A stretch of DNA of 16,421 bases from Bacteroidota bacterium (GTDB lineage: Bacteria; Bacteroidota; Bacteroidia; Bacteroidales; Paludibacteraceae): contig JAFNAU010000018.1 in assembly GCA_017860335.1 (NCBI GenBank), positions 1 through 16,421 on the forward strand, written 5' to 3'. Every line of letters begins with the position of its first letter. Within the stretch, counting starts at the first letter, position 1. Position numbers and translations under genes: made by a program. Positions 15,849-16,421 of the stretch are shown piece after piece. The notes beneath the pieces are model-generated. The model was not told where the DNA came from. It made no database searches and saw only the letters and a list, made by a program, of their open reading frames with translations.

Positions 15849-16421
15849 TTATCCGTTATATTGCCTAAATTGATTTTTGTATGTAACCGAGGCTATCATA
15901 AGCCGGTCAAATAAGTTTTCTCCAAAATATCTTCTGTTGAATTTATAACAGAATTCATTCATGTAGTTTTGTATATATTCAGGTTTAATATCGTGATAAA
16001 TATCCAGTAACATTCGTTTAGCGTTACTGATTGCGATATGAACCCAAGGCAATACTTTTCCAATTTCTTGTTTTGGTATTACTTGTGGTCAGTTTATTCT
16101 TTAGTTACATTGTTTTCAACCAATGGAGTTATTGTGGCTGACTTTAAGTCATTTATAACAATCATTTTGATATGTACCACTTGTCTGGACTTACCAGTTT
16201 TAGTTGTCTGGCCTTCAACGGGTTGACTTTCTGCCATCACAAGAACTTTGCTCTTTTTCTGACTTCCACAGCCTCTATTCAATGGTTTTTTCTTTTCGTC
16301 ATCAGGAGTTTCAGTTGAAAAAAAACCTTCATCCAATTCAATGACACGTGACAATGAATACATTTCATCTCTTTTGCCCATAATTTCACGTAGCTTATGC
16401 AGTAAAGTCCAGATTGGCTCG
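15849..16421 (-). pseudogene. IS1595-like (ISXO2-type) transposase, internally deleted and frameshifted, 5' end off window
   Basis: The gene reads right to left and is open from the window edge (EPIWTLLHKLREIMGKRDEM). It contains the first catalytic Asp region (RVIELDEGFF), a basic stretch (KKKPLNRGCGSQKKSKVLVM), and ends as LVENNVTKE at TAA 16094-16096. The rest of the protein sits in another frame from 16088: PQVIPKQEIGKVLPWVHIAI, then SNAKRMLLDIYHDIKPEYIQ and NEFCYKFNRRYFGENLFDRL, stopping at 15849. This C-terminus is typical of Bacteroidota IS1595-type transposases. Between the two parts roughly 15-35 residues expected in the family are missing, near the second catalytic Asp; T-D-H at 16085-16093 in the first frame may be its relic. 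The element cannot be active from this copy. Its 3' end lies 43 bp before fucP, and no terminal repeat is recognised in that gap. Confidence 0.82.

Noticed and set aside
1..16421. CRISPR arrays, tRNA or rRNA genes, phage genes, toxin-antitoxin or defence genes
   Set aside because: No regularly spaced repeats, cloverleaf-like sequences or matching protein motifs were seen on either strand.

Overview
The window looks like part of a polysaccharide utilization locus (PUL) from a member of the Bacteroidota. The evidence is the low GC content, paired SusC/SusD-type outer-membrane genes, Bacteroidota-style lipoprotein signals, weak or absent Shine-Dalgarno sequences and a TAnnTTTG-type -7 promoter element. 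Nothing in the sequence fixes the genus.

Layout. Positions 1-6864 (+) hold the glycan-capture block. It contains the C-terminal part of one SusD-like protein (its partner SusC presumably lies off the left edge), a second SusC-like TonB-dependent receptor, a second SusD-like lipoprotein and a DUF1735-type surface lipoprotein. A strong hairpin plus U-tract terminator follows at 6894-6938. Positions 7029-12475 (+) hold the enzyme block: a Ser-type (S-G-P-S-R) sulfatase resembling the GlcNAc-6-O-sulfatase group, a GH20 beta-hexosaminidase and a GH29 alpha-L-fucosidase, probably one operon with a candidate promoter at about 7029. A near-perfect 32-nt palindrome separates GH20 from GH29. Positions 12501-13495 (-) are the decayed remnant of an IS256-family element. 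Positions 13549-15805 (-) hold a FucP-like fucose/proton symporter gene followed by an AraC-family regulator. From 15849 to the right edge (-) is a broken IS1595-like transposase.

Function (inference). The outer-membrane complexes would bind and import a sulfated, fucosylated, HexNAc-containing glycan such as a mucin-type O-glycan. The sulfatase would remove sulfate from terminal GlcNAc, GH20 would release the beta-linked HexNAc, GH29 would release L-fucose, and FucP would carry the fucose across the inner membrane. The AraC-type protein may sense fucose. No anaerobic sulfatase-maturating enzyme and no fucose catabolic genes (isomerase, kinase, aldolase) are in the window.

The points most worth checking are: (i) the SusC-like receptor seems to lack about 45-60 residues just after its plug domain, as if from an in-frame deletion; (ii) the IS256 transposase is broken by a run of eight C, a nonsense codon and a lost 3' end; (iii) the IS1595-like remnant ends only 43 bp before fucP; (iv) the palindrome between GH20 and GH29. 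I found no wholly new type of system: this is a recognisable PUL with unusual scars of mobile-element activity.
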